Under the pieces are notes generated by a model. It did not search any database. It was given only the letters and a program-made list of their open reading frames with translations, and had not been told where the DNA came from. Below, one piece after another: positions 29,212-39,400 of a DNA stretch of 64,000 nucleotides (positions are counted from its first letter, which is position 1; each line of letters begins with the position of its first letter). Made by a program: the position numbers and the translations under genes. This DNA comes from Stakelama saccharophila (GTDB lineage: Bacteria > Pseudomonadota > Alphaproteobacteria > Sphingomonadales > Sphingomonadaceae): the NCBI RefSeq assembly GCF_032229225.1, contig NZ_CP135076.1, forward strand, positions 2,275,001 to 2,339,000, given 5' to 3'.

Positions 29212-31110
29212 ATGATCCGTTCGCTGCTCATCGCCAATCGCGGCGAGATCGCCTGCCGCATCATCCGCACCGCAAGGGCGCTCGGCATCCATACGGTCGC
29301 GGTCTATTCCGACGCCGACGCGCATGCGATGCACGTGCGCGACGCCGACGAGGCCGTGCATATCGGCCCGTCCGCCGCGGCCGAATCCTATCTGGTGGGT
29401 GAGCGCGTGATCGCCGCGGCGAAGGAGACGGGGGCGCAGGCCATCAATCCCGGCTACGGCTTCCTTTCCGAAAATGCCGATTTCGCGGATGCGGTCTCGG
29501 ATGCCGGTCTGGTCTGGGTCGGCCCCTCGGCCAAGAGCATCCGCGCCATGGGGCTGAAGGATGCCGCCAAGAAGCTGATGCAGGAGGCGGGCGTTCCCAC
29601 CACGCCCGGTTATCTCGGAGAGGACCAGTCGCCGGACGTGTTGAAGCGGGAGGCCGACCGCATCGGCTATCCGGTGCTTATCAAGGCGGTCGCCGGCGGC
29701 GGCGGCAAGGGGATGCGCCGCGTCGACGATGCGGCCGAATTCGCCGACATGCTCACCTCGTGCAAGCGCGAGGCGGCGTCCTCCTTCGGCGACGACCGGG
29801 TGCTGATCGAGAAATATATCCTCTCGCCCCGTCATATCGAGGTGCAGATCTTCGGCGACACGCACGGCAATGTCGTCCACCTGTTCGAGCGCGACTGCTC
29901 GCTGCAGCGCCGCCACCAGAAGGTGATCGAGGAAGCGCCCGCGCCGGGCATGAGCGACGAGGCACGCGCCGAAATCTGCGCCGCCGCAGTCCGCGCGGCG
30001 AAGGCGGTCGACTATGTCGGCGCCGGCACGATCGAGTTCATCGCCGACGCCTCGGAAGGACTGCGCGGCGACCGCACCTGGTTCATGGAGATGAACACTC
30101 GGCTGCAGGTCGAACATCCGGTGACGGAGGCGATCACCGGGCAGGACCTGGTCGAATGGCAGCTCCGCATCGCCAGCGGCGAACCCCTGCCCTGCGCCCA
30201 GGATGAACTCACCATCGAGGGCCATGCTATAGAGGCCCGCCTCTATGCCGAGGACCCGGCGAGCGGCTTCCTCCCCTCGACCGGGCAACTCCGCGTGCTC
30301 GACCTGCCGCACGATCTCGCCCGAATCGATGCCGGCGTCGCCGCCGACGACCGCGTCTCGCCCTTCTACGATCCCATGATCGCCAAGATGATCGTTCATG
30401 CCGAGGACCGCGACATGGCCATCCATGGCCTTGCCGATGCGATCGACGAGGCGCGCATCTGGCCGGTCAAGACCAACGCAGCCTTCCTGCGCCGCTGCCT
30501 GCTGAGCGAAGGTTTCCGCACCGCCGGCATGACCACCGGCTATATCGGCGATCATATCGACGACCTCGCTTATACGCCCGAACCGGGGGATGCTCACTGG
30601 CGCGTCGCGGCCATGGCGCGGGGCGAAATCGACGGCAGCCTGATCCCGGAAGTCGGCGCGGGCGTCTGGCAGGCGATGACGGGCTTCCGCCTCAACGCCG
30701 CGCCGGCACACCGCGTCGCTGTCGTCCATCGCGGCGAGTTGCGCACCGTCGATGTCGCCGAAGGCGACGATTTCGTCGCCTGGACGATCGACCGCGACGG
30801 CATCGTCACCTTCGAACACGGCAACGCCTTCCTGTTCCAGACGCCGCGCGCGCTGGTCGGCGCCGGCGCCGCCTCGGCCGATGGCGCGATCCTGGCGCCG
30901 ATGCCGGGCAAGGTGATCGCGGTCGAAGTGGCCGAGGGCGACGGCGTCACCAAGGGCCAGAAGCTCCTCACGCTCGAAGCGATGAAGATGGAGCACAGCC
31001 TGATCGCCCCGTTCGACGGCACCGTGTCCGAACTCAATGTCAGCGTCGGCGGCCAGGTCGAAGACGGCGCGCTGCTGGCGCTGGTCGAGGCCGGGAATAG
31101 CGAACCGTGA
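29212..31110 (+). CDS. mccA: Methylcrotonyl-CoA carboxylase, biotin carboxylase/BCCP (alpha) subunit
   Basis: ATP-dependent carboxylation of biotin for the MCC holoenzyme. 632 residues: biotin carboxylase domain 1 to about 450 (SLLIANRGEIACRI at the start, KAVAGGGGKGMRRV glycine loop, FMEMNTRLQVEHPVTE), a BT linker, then biotinyl domain with the attachment Lys592 in EAMKMEH. The ATG at 29212 is supported by the conserved N-terminus; the ORF is open for 91 codons upstream across the NTF2-like gene, but that is a shadow. The 142-base gap before it holds nothing I can identify. It works with MccB at 26455. Confidence 0.94.
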   Translation: MIRSLLIANRGEIACRIIRTARALGIHTVAVYSDADAHAMHVRDADEAVHIGPSAAAESYLVGERVIAAAKETGAQAINPGYGFLSENADFADAVSDAGLVWVGPSAKSIRAMGLKDAAKKLMQEAGVPTTPGYLGEDQSPDVLKREADRIGYPVLIKAVAGGGGKGMRRVDDAAEFADMLTSCKREAASSFGDDRVLIEKYILSPRHIEVQIFGDTHGNVVHLFERDCSLQRRHQKVIEEAPAPGMSDEARAEICAAAVRAAKAVDYVGAGTIEFIADASEGLRGDRTWFMEMNTRLQVEHPVTEAITGQDLVEWQLRIASGEPLPCAQDELTIEGHAIEARLYAEDPASGFLPSTGQLRVLDLPHDLARIDAGVAADDRVSPFYDPMIAKMIVHAEDRDMAIHGLADAIDEARIWPVKTNAAFLRRCLLSEGFRTAGMTTGYIGDHIDDLAYTPEPGDAHWRVAAMARGEIDGSLIPEVGAGVWQAMTGFRLNAAPAHRVAVVHRGELRTVDVAEGDDFVAWTIDRDGIVTFEHGNAFLFQTPRALVGAGAASADGAILAPMPGKVIAVEVAEGDGVTKGQKLLTLEAMKMEHSLIAPFDGTVSELNVSVGGQVEDGALLALVEAGNSEP

Positions 31111-31132
31111 GCCCGCCATTCTCCAACCCGTT

Positions 31133-31156
31133 CGTGTCGAGCGAAGTCGAGACACG
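31133..31156. repeat. Short palindromic element CGTGTCGA…TCGAGACACG
   Basis: An imperfect inverted repeat in the gap after mccA (CGTGTCGA, GCGAAG loop, TCGAGACACG). It resembles dispersed short repeats of sphingomonads. Confidence 0.4.
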
Positions 31157-31207
31157 CCGGCTGGCGGAGACGCTTCTCGACCACCCTCAAGGCGATTGGA
31201 TGCTGAC

Positions 31208-31672
31208 ATGACCGATTTCACCATCCGCGACGCGCATGGCGGGGACCTGCCGGCCGTCGTCGCCCTGCTCCGGCAGGATCAGATGGGCGGCGAGGACGAG
31301 GATCCGGGTCCGCCGCTCGACCCCGGCTACCGCGCCGCGTTCGATGCGATCGCGGGCGATCCGAACCAGTTCCTGTTCGTGGGCGAACAGGACGGCCGCG
31401 TCGTCGGCACCTTCCAGCTCAGCCTGCTTCCCGGCCTGCTCTACCACGGCGCCTGGCGCGGCCAGATAGAGGCCGTCCGCATCGACGAACGGGTGCGCGG
31501 CCGCGGCCTCGGCGAAGCGATGATGAAGCTCGCCCTCGACCTGTGCCGGGCGCGTGGCTGCCGGATCGTGCAACTGACCTCCAACACCGCCCGCACGCGC
31601 GCCCACGCATTCTACGAACGCCTCGGCTTCACGAAGAGCCATGTCGGCATGAAGCTGATGCTGGAGCCATAA
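31208..31672 (+). CDS. GNAT family N-acetyltransferase
   Basis: 154 residues with the GNAT fold. Motif A is RVRGRGLGEAMMKLAL (about 95–110), which binds the acetyl-CoA pyrophosphate, and motif B includes the common tail ARTRAHAFYERLGF. The substrate is unknown. No clear Shine-Dalgarno lies before ATG 31208; it is chosen because the acetyltransferase N-terminus (MTDFTIRDAHGGDL) begins there. It is flanked by repeats on both sides and follows mccA by 97 bases; a functional link to leucine degradation is not evident. Confidence 0.85.
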   Translation: MTDFTIRDAHGGDLPAVVALLRQDQMGGEDEDPGPPLDPGYRAAFDAIAGDPNQFLFVGEQDGRVVGTFQLSLLPGLLYHGAWRGQIEAVRIDERVRGRGLGEAMMKLALDLCRARGCRIVQLTSNTARTRAHAFYERLGFTKSHVGMKLMLEP

Positions 31673-31686
31673 CAGTAAACAACAAC

Positions 31687-31768
31687 CCGTTGGTGCTGAG
31701 CCTGTCGAAGCACTGCTTTTTGTATGCCTGACGTAAGCTCAGCCCTTCGACAGGCTCAGGGCGAACGG
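31687..31768. repeat. Intergenic inverted repeat with 15-bp perfect arms
   Basis: CTGAGCCTGTCGAAG (31696–31710) and its exact complement CTTCGACAGGCTCAG (31745–31759), with flanking partial complementarity and a CTTTTTG stretch in the loop. It fills most of the gap between the acetyltransferase and MaoC genes. Confidence 0.6.
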
Positions 31769-31788
31769 CGATAACGAAGGACCCCCTT

Positions 31789-32241
31789 ATGCCCGGACGC
31801 TATTTCGACGAATGGCAGGTCGGCGATCGCATCACCCACGCCCTGCGCCGCACCGTGACCGACACCGACAACGTCATGGTCACCACCCTCACCCACAACC
31901 CGCAACCGCTCCACCTCGACGCCGAATATGCCGGCGAAACGGAATTCGGCCGGGTGGTGGTGAACGGCATCTTCACCTTCGGCCTGATGGTCGGCATTTC
32001 GGTGGGCGACACCACGCTCGGCACGCTCGTCGCCAATCTCGGCTATGACGCGGTCAAGATGCCGAAGCCCGTCTTCGTCGGCGATACGCTGCGCGCCGAG
32101 ACGGAAGTGATCGAACTCCGCCCGTCCAGGTCCCGCCCCGGCCAGGGCATTGTCACCTTCCGCCACCGCATGGTGAACCAGCGCGGTGAGGAGGTATGCA
32201 CCTGCACCCGCGCGGCGCTGCTCAGGTCGCGGCCGGACTGA
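31789..32241 (+). CDS. MaoC-like dehydratase (hotdog fold)
   Basis: 150 residues with the R-hydratase/MaoC hotdog fold. The catalytic-region motif is [18 protein letters not shown] (Asp and His positions of the hydratase 2 signature), followed by [14 protein letters not shown]. It hydrates an enoyl-CoA. In the leucine set it could act on methylglutaconyl-CoA or a related short branched enoyl-CoA, since no crotonase-type hydratase is present in the window; that is inference. Its stop overlaps the convergent otsA stop by 20 bases. Confidence 0.85.
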   Translation: MPGRYFDEWQVGDRITHALRRTVTDTDNVMVTTLTHNPQPLHLDAEYAGETEFGRVVVNGIFTFGLMVGISVGDTTLGTLVANLGYDAVKMPKPVFVGDTLRAETEVIELRPSRSRPGQGIVTFRHRMVNQRGEEVCTCTRAALLRSRPD

Positions 32242-33640
32242 TCTCAGGAAGCGGCGCCGGAGTCTGTTCCTCCATCAGCGCGTCGGTGAAGCGCTTGCGC
32301 CACCAGATCACGTCTTCCTTTTCGACATTGTCCATCATCAGTCGCCAGCGCCGGATGCGCTCTTCGCGCCCCATGCGCAGCGCCGTGACGATAGCGTCGG
32401 ACATTTCCTCGGCACTATAGGGATTGATGAGCACCGCCCCTTCCCCCAATTGCGCCGCCGCACCGGCAAAGCGCGACAACACCAGCACACCGGGATCGTC
32501 CGGATCCTGCGCCGCGACATATTCCTTCGCGACCAGGTTCATGCCGTCGCGCAGCGGCGTCACGAGTCCGACCCGGGCGGCGCGATAGATGCCGGCGAGC
32601 TGGTCGCGAGGATAGCCTTGGTTGACGTAGCGGATCGGCACCCAGTCGACATCGGCATAGGCGCCGTTGATCTTTCCCGCCAGCCCTTCGAGCGCGGACC
32701 GGATTTTCTGGTAGCTTTCCACCGTACCGCGCGACGGCGGCGCGATCTGCAGGAGAAAGACCTCCTTGCGCTCTTCGGGATGCTTGTCGAGGAACCGCTC
32801 ATATCCGCGAAAACGTTCCTCCAGTCCCTTGGAATAATCCAGCCGGTCGACCCCGATGATCACGTCGCGCCCCACCGCGCTGTCGCGCATCTGGCGAAAG
32901 GCGAGCCGCGCCGTCGGGCTGTTCGCGCCCTCGACGAATTCCTTGGCGTCGATGCCGATCGGGTCGGCCAGCGCGAGCACCCGGCGATCGCCCAGTTCCA
33001 CCATCCCGTTTTCGTGGATGGTGGCGCCCAGATCCTTTTCCGCGAAATCGAAGAAGGATTCGAGCCATTCCTGGGTATGGAAGCCGATCACGTCATAGGC
33101 GAACATCTTCTTCGCCAGCTCGGCCGCCTCGGGCAGCGTATTCAGCAGGCGGCGCGGCGGCCAGGGAATGTGGAGAAAGAAACCGATCCGGTTCCCGCAG
33201 CCCCGTTCCCGCAGCTTCTCGCCCAGCGGGAACATGTGGTAATCCTGGATCCAGACGACGTCGTCGCCCTCGATCAGCGGGCGGACGGTGTCCGCGAAAC
33301 GATCATTGACCCGCTGATAACCACCGGCAAATTCGCGTTCATATTCCGCCAGGTCGATCCGGTAGTGGAAAAGCGGCCACAGCGTCCGGTTGGCATAGCC
33401 GTTATAATATTCCTCCAGGTCCTGCGCCTCCAGGTCGATCGTCGCCGACGTGACCCCGGCACTCCGCTGGAAATTGATATGGCCGTCGAACTTGTCCGTG
33501 ACTTCGCCCGACCAGCCGAACCAGATGCCGCCATTCTCCCGAAGCGCGGCCGACAACGCCACTGCCAGCCCGCCTTGCGCCCCGGAATTGGAATCCGTGG
33601 GTGCGGAAACGCGATTCGAGATAACGATCAGTCGGTTCAT
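32222..33640 (-). CDS. otsA: Alpha,alpha-trehalose-phosphate synthase
   Basis: GT20 glycosyltransferase making trehalose 6-phosphate from UDP-glucose and glucose 6-phosphate. 472 residues. Motifs: LIVISNRV at the N-terminus, GGLAVAL and GIWFGWSGE, the WIQDYH segment, [25 protein letters not shown] with the substrate-binding Arg and Lys, and [11 protein letters not shown]. The start codon overlaps the stop of the GH15 gene (ATGA), so it is the last gene of a coupled otsB–GH15–otsA operon. Trehalose is an osmo- and desiccation protectant. Confidence 0.95.
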   Translation of the reverse strand: MNRLIVISNRVSAPTDSNSGAQGGLAVALSAALRENGGIWFGWSGEVTDKFDGHINFQRSAGVTSATIDLEAQDLEEYYNGYANRTLWPLFHYRIDLAEYEREFAGGYQRVNDRFADTVRPLIEGDDVVWIQDYHMFPLGEKLRERGCGNRIGFFLHIPWPPRRLLNTLPEAAELAKKMFAYDVIGFHTQEWLESFFDFAEKDLGATIHENGMVELGDRRVLALADPIGIDAKEFVEGANSPTARLAFRQMRDSAVGRDVIIGVDRLDYSKGLEERFRGYERFLDKHPEERKEVFLLQIAPPSRGTVESYQKIRSALEGLAGKINGAYADVDWVPIRYVNQGYPRDQLAGIYRAARVGLVTPLRDGMNLVAKEYVAAQDPDDPGVLVLSRFAGAAAQLGEGAVLINPYSAEEMSDAIVTALRMGREERIRRWRLMMDNVEKEDVIWWRKRFTDALMEEQTPAPLPEISPAAT

Positions 33641-35436
33641 CGGATAGCGCTCCACGGTTTGCTCAGCAGGACCGCGCAATTGATCATGCCGACCAGGGAA
33701 TAGGTCTGCGGATAATTGCCCCACAATTCACCGGTCGCAGGGTCGATATCCTCCGAAAGAAGGCCCGACACGGTCCTGCGCGACAGCATTTCTTCAAATA
33801 ATGCACGAGCATCCGCATTTCTCCCCGTGAAGTGCAACGCCTCGATCAGCCAGAAGGTGCATACGTTGAACGCGGTCTCGGGCAATCCGAAGTCGTCCTC
33901 GGTGGCATAGCGCAGCATGTGGGAGCCGCGTCTCAGCCCCCGTTCGGTCGCTTCCAGGGTTCCGCGGAACCGCTCGTCGTCGGGCGAGAGAAAGCGCAGG
34001 TCGAGCAATTGCAGCAGGCTGGCGTCCAGATCGTCGCCGCTGAAGGTGGCCGACATGTGCTTGCCGTCCTCGCGCCACGCCGCCTCCTCGATGCGTGAGC
34101 GCATGATGTCGGCACGTTCGCGCCAGAAACGCTCCCGTTCCTCCAGCCCCAGCCGTTCCGCCGCATTCGACAGACGGTCACACGCCGCCCAGCACATCGC
34201 CGCCGAATAGGTGTGGACCGACCGGCGCGTGCGCAGTTCCCAAAGGCCGGCATCGGGCTGGTCGTACAACTCCCAGGCCCGCTCGCCGACGCGTTCGAGC
34301 GATTCGAAATCCTCGCGTCCGGCGGTGCGGAACAGGCGTTCGTCGAAAAAGGCCTGCACGTTCGACAACACGATCTGGCCGTAGGCGTCATGCTGGACCT
34401 GCTCATAGGCCTGGTTGCCGACACGCACCGGTCCCATGCGGCGATAGCCCGCAAGGCGCGGCGCTTCCGTTTCCGGCAGCTTGTCCTCGCCCAGCACCCC
34501 GTATAGCGGCTGGATCATTCCGCCCTGCGCTTCGTCGACGATGTTGCGCAGATAGCCGAGATATCCTTCCAGCACGTCCAGCGCGCCGACACGGTTCAGT
34601 GCCTGCACGGTGTAATATGCATCGCGAATCCAGCAATATCGGTAATCCCAGTTCCGGCCGGACTCCGCATGCTCGGGGATCGAGGTGGTCAGCGCCGCGA
34701 CGATCGCGCCGGTCTCCTCATGCTGGCATAGCTTCAGCGTGATCGCGCAGCGGATGACGACATCCTGCCATTCCAGCGGCGTGGCGAGCCCGCGCGTCCA
34801 GTCCTGCCAATGATGGCGGGTATAGGTCAGCATCTCCTCGACGCTGGTCGCGATGTCGCCGGAAAAACTCTCATCGGGACCAAGGAAGAAGTGCAGCGAA
34901 CGCTCGACGCGAAACACCCGCTCCTCGCGCACGATCCCGACCGGCGCGTTGGTGCTGAGCCGAAGCTGCAGCCCTTCCAGCAGGTAACGGACATGGTTCG
35001 ATCCACTCGTGGTCACGACGCTGGGGTCGCCCCAGTTTCGCGTCGGTCGCAAGCGCACCCGAATGCGAGGGCTGCCATGAACCGGACGCACGATCCGGGC
35101 ATAGGAAACCGGTCGATAGGTTCGGCCCAGCCGTTTGAAGCGCGGACAGAAATCGATGATCTCGATCGCATTGCCGTGCCCGTCGGTCAGCCGGCTGCGC
35201 AGGATCGGCGTGTTGCGAAGATAGTTCTGCTCGACCGACTGACAGCCTTCCAGTTCGATCGCCCACATACCCACCGCATCGCCGGAGGCGGGGTCTCGCC
35301 CGTCAATCAACGAGCAGAAGGCCGGATCGCCATCGACGCGCGGCACGCAGCCCCAGACGAGCCGCGCCTGCTGGTCGATGAGCCCGCTGACCTGGCAATT
35401 TCCGATGGGCCACAGATCGAGATTCGTCTGATCCAT
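33637..35436 (-). CDS. GH15 family glycoside hydrolase (glucoamylase/trehalase-like)
   Basis: Cytoplasmic (alpha/alpha)6-barrel hydrolase of 599 residues, of the bacterial GH15 group that includes alpha,alpha-trehalases. N-terminal beta-sandwich (about 1–210), then the barrel, with the conserved RNWDYRYCWIRDA at 261–273 and VGNQAYEQVQHDAYGQ. No signal peptide. It overlaps both neighbours: TGATG with otsB and ATGA with otsA. Being encoded inside the trehalose operon suggests either turnover of trehalose or trimming of a competing glucan. The common YGE of the barrel motif reads YGQ here, which may matter for activity. Confidence 0.9.
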   Translation of the reverse strand: MDQTNLDLWPIGNCQVSGLIDQQARLVWGCVPRVDGDPAFCSLIDGRDPASGDAVGMWAIELEGCQSVEQNYLRNTPILRSRLTDGHGNAIEIIDFCPRFKRLGRTYRPVSYARIVRPVHGSPRIRVRLRPTRNWGDPSVVTTSGSNHVRYLLEGLQLRLSTNAPVGIVREERVFRVERSLHFFLGPDESFSGDIATSVEEMLTYTRHHWQDWTRGLATPLEWQDVVIRCAITLKLCQHEETGAIVAALTTSIPEHAESGRNWDYRYCWIRDAYYTVQALNRVGALDVLEGYLGYLRNIVDEAQGGMIQPLYGVLGEDKLPETEAPRLAGYRRMGPVRVGNQAYEQVQHDAYGQIVLSNVQAFFDERLFRTAGREDFESLERVGERAWELYDQPDAGLWELRTRRSVHTYSAAMCWAACDRLSNAAERLGLEERERFWRERADIMRSRIEEAAWREDGKHMSATFSGDDLDASLLQLLDLRFLSPDDERFRGTLEATERGLRRGSHMLRYATEDDFGLPETAFNVCTFWLIEALHFTGRNADARALFEEMLSRRTVSGLLSEDIDPATGELWGNYPQTYSLVGMINCAVLLSKPWSAIR

Positions 35437-36212
35437 CACAGTGCCGCGCAAGCCGCTTCCAGCCAGTCGAGCGTGCTACCGACACCGGCAAGACGATACC
35501 GCGCATCGGTCGGACGCGCATCGCCGACCAGAATGCCGGCCCCGCCGATATGCGCCACGGCTGCGAAACCATCCTCGTCCGTCACATCGTCGCCGATGAA
35601 TACCGGCCGGAATCCGGCGAAGGGCGGGCCTTCGAGAAAATGGCGGATCGCTTCGCCCTTATGTGCGCCGGCCAGGCGCAATTCGAGCACCTTCTTCCCG
35701 GACTGGACCGTCAGCCCGGTTTCATCCGCGAGACGCCCGACCAATTCCCGCGCCTCCGCCTCCAAGCTCTCAGCCCCTCGATAATGCAGGCCGACTCCCA
35801 GCGGCTTTTCCTCGACCAACAGCCCTTCGCGATCATCGGCGAATTCGCGCAGCCTGGCGAGAACCATGTCGAGCGTGGCCGGCCGTTCGGGCGCTCGTTC
35901 CCGGCCATCGGGCCAGCGCATCTCAAGACCGTGACTACCGCTGATCGCGACGCCTTCGCCCAGATACCCGGCAATCGCCGCGATCGGACGGCCACTGACG
36001 ATGGCGACGCGGCCGTTCATGTCCTGCACCAGCCTGGATACCAAAGCGCGCAGGCGCGCATCCACCAACACGCCGTCGGGGCGGTGAGCAATTTCCACCA
36101 GCGTTCCGTCGAAATCAAGGAACAGACTGGCGTCGCGCAACAAATCCACCGGCGGAACCTGCAGCCCGCCATCTCCGGCGGATCGGAACTCTGCGGTAAC
36201 GGTATCGGTCAT
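35436..36212 (-). CDS. otsB: Trehalose-6-phosphate phosphatase
   Basis: HAD-superfamily phosphatase of 258 residues completing trehalose synthesis. The nucleophile Asp33 and acid/base Asp35 lie in FLDFDGTL, motif II is in IVSGRP, motif III Lys is near AHKGEAIR, and the magnesium-binding GDDVTDED is at 207–214. It is the first gene of the otsB–GH15–otsA operon and its TGA shares a base with the GH15 ATG. The 196-base upstream gap probably holds the operon promoter, though I could not pick a convincing -35/-10 or stress-sigma site. Confidence 0.95.
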   Translation of the reverse strand: MTDTVTAEFRSAGDGGLQVPPVDLLRDASLFLDFDGTLVEIAHRPDGVLVDARLRALVSRLVQDMNGRVAIVSGRPIAAIAGYLGEGVAISGSHGLEMRWPDGRERAPERPATLDMVLARLREFADDREGLLVEEKPLGVGLHYRGAESLEAEARELVGRLADETGLTVQSGKKVLELRLAGAHKGEAIRHFLEGPPFAGFRPVFIGDDVTDEDGFAAVAHIGGAGILVGDARPTDARYRLAGVGSTLDWLEAACAAL

Positions 36213-36408
36213 AATCGTAACGGCCTCACGAGGGTGCCCAACGACCGTAATCGTGTTGCGTTGCGGAATAAACCGCCAGCGTATCGAAAATCATACAGGC
36301 GCCGCCTTCAATGCGGCCGTCCCGTTCTGTCGAAACATCCAGATGTCTTCCGCTGCTTTCCTGGAATACCGGATATTCGACGTCGGGTATCGGGCGAAAG
36401 AGACGCGC

Positions 36409-39400
36409 TCAATAGTCCTTGGAGTAGCGGATGCTGCCACTCGACCCGCCGGCGGTGCCGACCTGCGAAAGAAGACTCAGCGCCTTGGTCAAAGAGATTT
36501 CGATCTGCGTAGCGGTGAAGCCGCGCGCGTCGGTGATCACCTCTACATAGACGTCGTCGGTAAGGTATTTGCCCGCCGCCAGTGCCGTGCCGCGCCCGGT
36601 CGTGTCGTCGCTTCCGAGGATACGCAGTCGGTCGAAACCGGTGGCCGAGCGCAGCTTGCCAAGCGGATTGAGTCCGCCGCCCGAGCCGCGCAGCGAATTG
36701 AGCGCGGCGGCGAGTTGCACCGCTTCCGTGGCCGACAGGTCTGTAACCGAACTGCCGAAGAGGAGCCGCGAAAGCACCTCGTCCTGCGGCAGATTGGGAT
36801 TGGACGCGAACTCAATCTGCGGGTTCTGCGCGCTGCCGGTGATGTTGATCGTGAAGGTGACGCCGTCATTTTCAGTCGTTGCCTGGATGTTGAGTTGCGG
36901 ATCGCCGATCGGGCCGCCCTCGAAGCTGATCACGCCTCGGCTGATCTCGAACCGCTTTCCGGCGAAGGAATAGGTGCCGCGCACGATGCGCATCGTGCCG
37001 CGCACGTCCGGACTGGCCGAGGTACCGCCGACGCGGATATCCGCCTGCCATTCCGACTCCAGACCCATGCCGGAGACGAACAGCCGGTTGTCCGCCCGGA
37101 CACGGATGTCGAGGCGGAACAGGCCGGGCGGCGCCGCGCTCGCATCGTCGGATTCGGCCTCCGACTTCACCTGTTCACCCTTGCGACGGACACCGTCCAG
37201 CATCGGCACTTCTGCGGCACCCTGACGCGAAATCTCGTAGCGCGCCTCCGGAATGCGCAGCTCGCCGGTGATCGTCGCCGTCTCGCCGGGCTGGTGCCGC
37301 ACACGCAGCTCACCGGTGGCCGTCGCACCCAGCGAATCGCTGCGCGCCAGCCGCGCATCATCCAGTGTTGCCCGGATATCCATCGGAAAACCGGCATCCG
37401 CCGCAAGACCGACATAGCCCTGCGCCGCGATCGATCCGTCGCCGGCCTTTGCCGAAAGCTGGTTGAGCTGGAACCGGTCGTTGTTGAAACGACCGTCCAC
37501 CTTCATGTTCGTCAGCCGCGTACCATAGGTCTCGTTCACGTAGCTCAGATTGCTCGAACGCACGATGCCGGAGAGTTGCGGTGCGCGTAGCCGTCCGTCG
37601 AAATTCGCGGCAACCGCGATCGGCCCCGTCAACTGCTGATCGGACAGCGCGGCGAATGAAAACAGCACCGCAGCAGGTCCGTTATAGCGGATTCCGCCGC
37701 CCAGCGGAGCGGCCATCAGCCGCGTCGTCCAGGCTCCGGCACCGGGCGGCAGTGGCTGAAGCGTGGCGACCATGCGTCCCACCGTCGTGGTCCCGCGCTT
37801 GATGAGAGCGCGTCCTTCGCCGCCCTGCGGAAAGAGTTTGCCCTGGAACTGAATATTCACCGGCACCGAAACCGCGGCGATGCTCGATCGGCGGAAGTCG
37901 GCGATGTTCAACCGCGCATCGGCCTTGGGGAAACTGCCGTCGCTCGGCTGCGCGAAGTCCAGGCTGCCATTCGCCATGCCCATGATGCCCAGCCCCGGCA
38001 CGAAGGCATTGGCGAGTGAGAGATCGACATCGTCGAGACGCATCTGGGCCGTCATTCCCGTTCCGTAGGTGCCAGCGACGCGCAACCTGCCCTTGTCCAG
38101 CACGATTCCCGTCGGCATCAGCGTATAGCTGCCATCCGAAACCTGGATGCGCGCGGGATTCTCGGTATGGAAATCGATGCCGTTGCCGCTTCCCCGAAGG
38201 GCGACAAGATAGCTGTCGGGGCTGAGCCGCGCATTGGCGGCAAGCTGGAACGGCACGCTGGAGGACCCCTTCGCCAGCAATTTCGCCGTTCCCTTGCCAC
38301 CCCGATAATCGACCTGCGCCCGCGCCTGATCGATGACGAACTCGCCCATCGCGAAATTGGCGAGTTGCACGTCCCCGGCAATCGCGGGCGCGTCGGGATA
38401 CAGCGTCGCCCGGGCGTCGATGATGGCGCGACCGATGGTGATGCCGGACGTTCCCGGTATCCGCGCGTTGTTCGCGCGCGCCGCGATCACGGCCTGTTGG
38501 TTGCCGTCGGCAGAGGCGAGTTCGGCACTGCCATTGATACCGGAACCGGTGAAATCCAGCCTGCCGGCGAACGGACCGGCGTCCGTCCGGTGGATGCGGC
38601 CCTGGAGATCAACGCCGGCGAAGCGTGCGTTACGCACGTCGACGGTGAGCGGATCGCCGGTATCGACCAGCATGTCGGCGTTGAACGGGCCATAGTTCGT
38701 GTCGCCCGTCGCGGTTACGGCATAGGCGCCGGCATGCCCCCGGACTCGCGCCTCCAGATCAGCAAGCCCGATCCCCAGCCCCGGCTTCGCTGCGCGCACC
38801 AGCAGCGAGGGGTCGGCCAGCGTTCCGGTGGCACGGGCGGAGATCGGGCCGTATTGCTGCGAGACGGCATCGAGGCTGACGTTCAGGCCGCCGTCGAGGT
38901 CATAATATCCTTCTCCGCTGGTAATCTTGAACGCCGGGGCGTTGAGGCGGAGATCATCGAACCGGACCACGCCCTGCGGCGTATAGTCGAGGTCGACCCG
39001 GGCATAGGCATTGCCGCCGAGGAAATTGCGCGCACCGTCGTTCAGGATACGCGACGTCCTGGCGACGATCCGTCCCCGAATGCCGAACCCGCCTTCCGGC
39101 GCCGAATAGAGGTCGGCGTCGGTCGCCAGATTCAGGATGCCGATGCTGTCGACGCGATAATCGTTGACCCGCCCCTTGAACGCGCCGGTGTAATGCCCTT
39201 TCGCGGTATCGGCCAGGATGACGGCGGTGGCGTCGATCTTGTCCGAACGGACCCGCAGATTGTCCGACAGGATCTGTGTTCCGTTGATGGCGATATCGCC
39301 GTTCAACGTGAGATTGGTGAGCAGACCGTTCGCGCTGGCGGGAAGCCCCGTCACGCGCGCAGCCCGTGCGTGAACGGGAACCAGGATGTGTTCGGAATCG

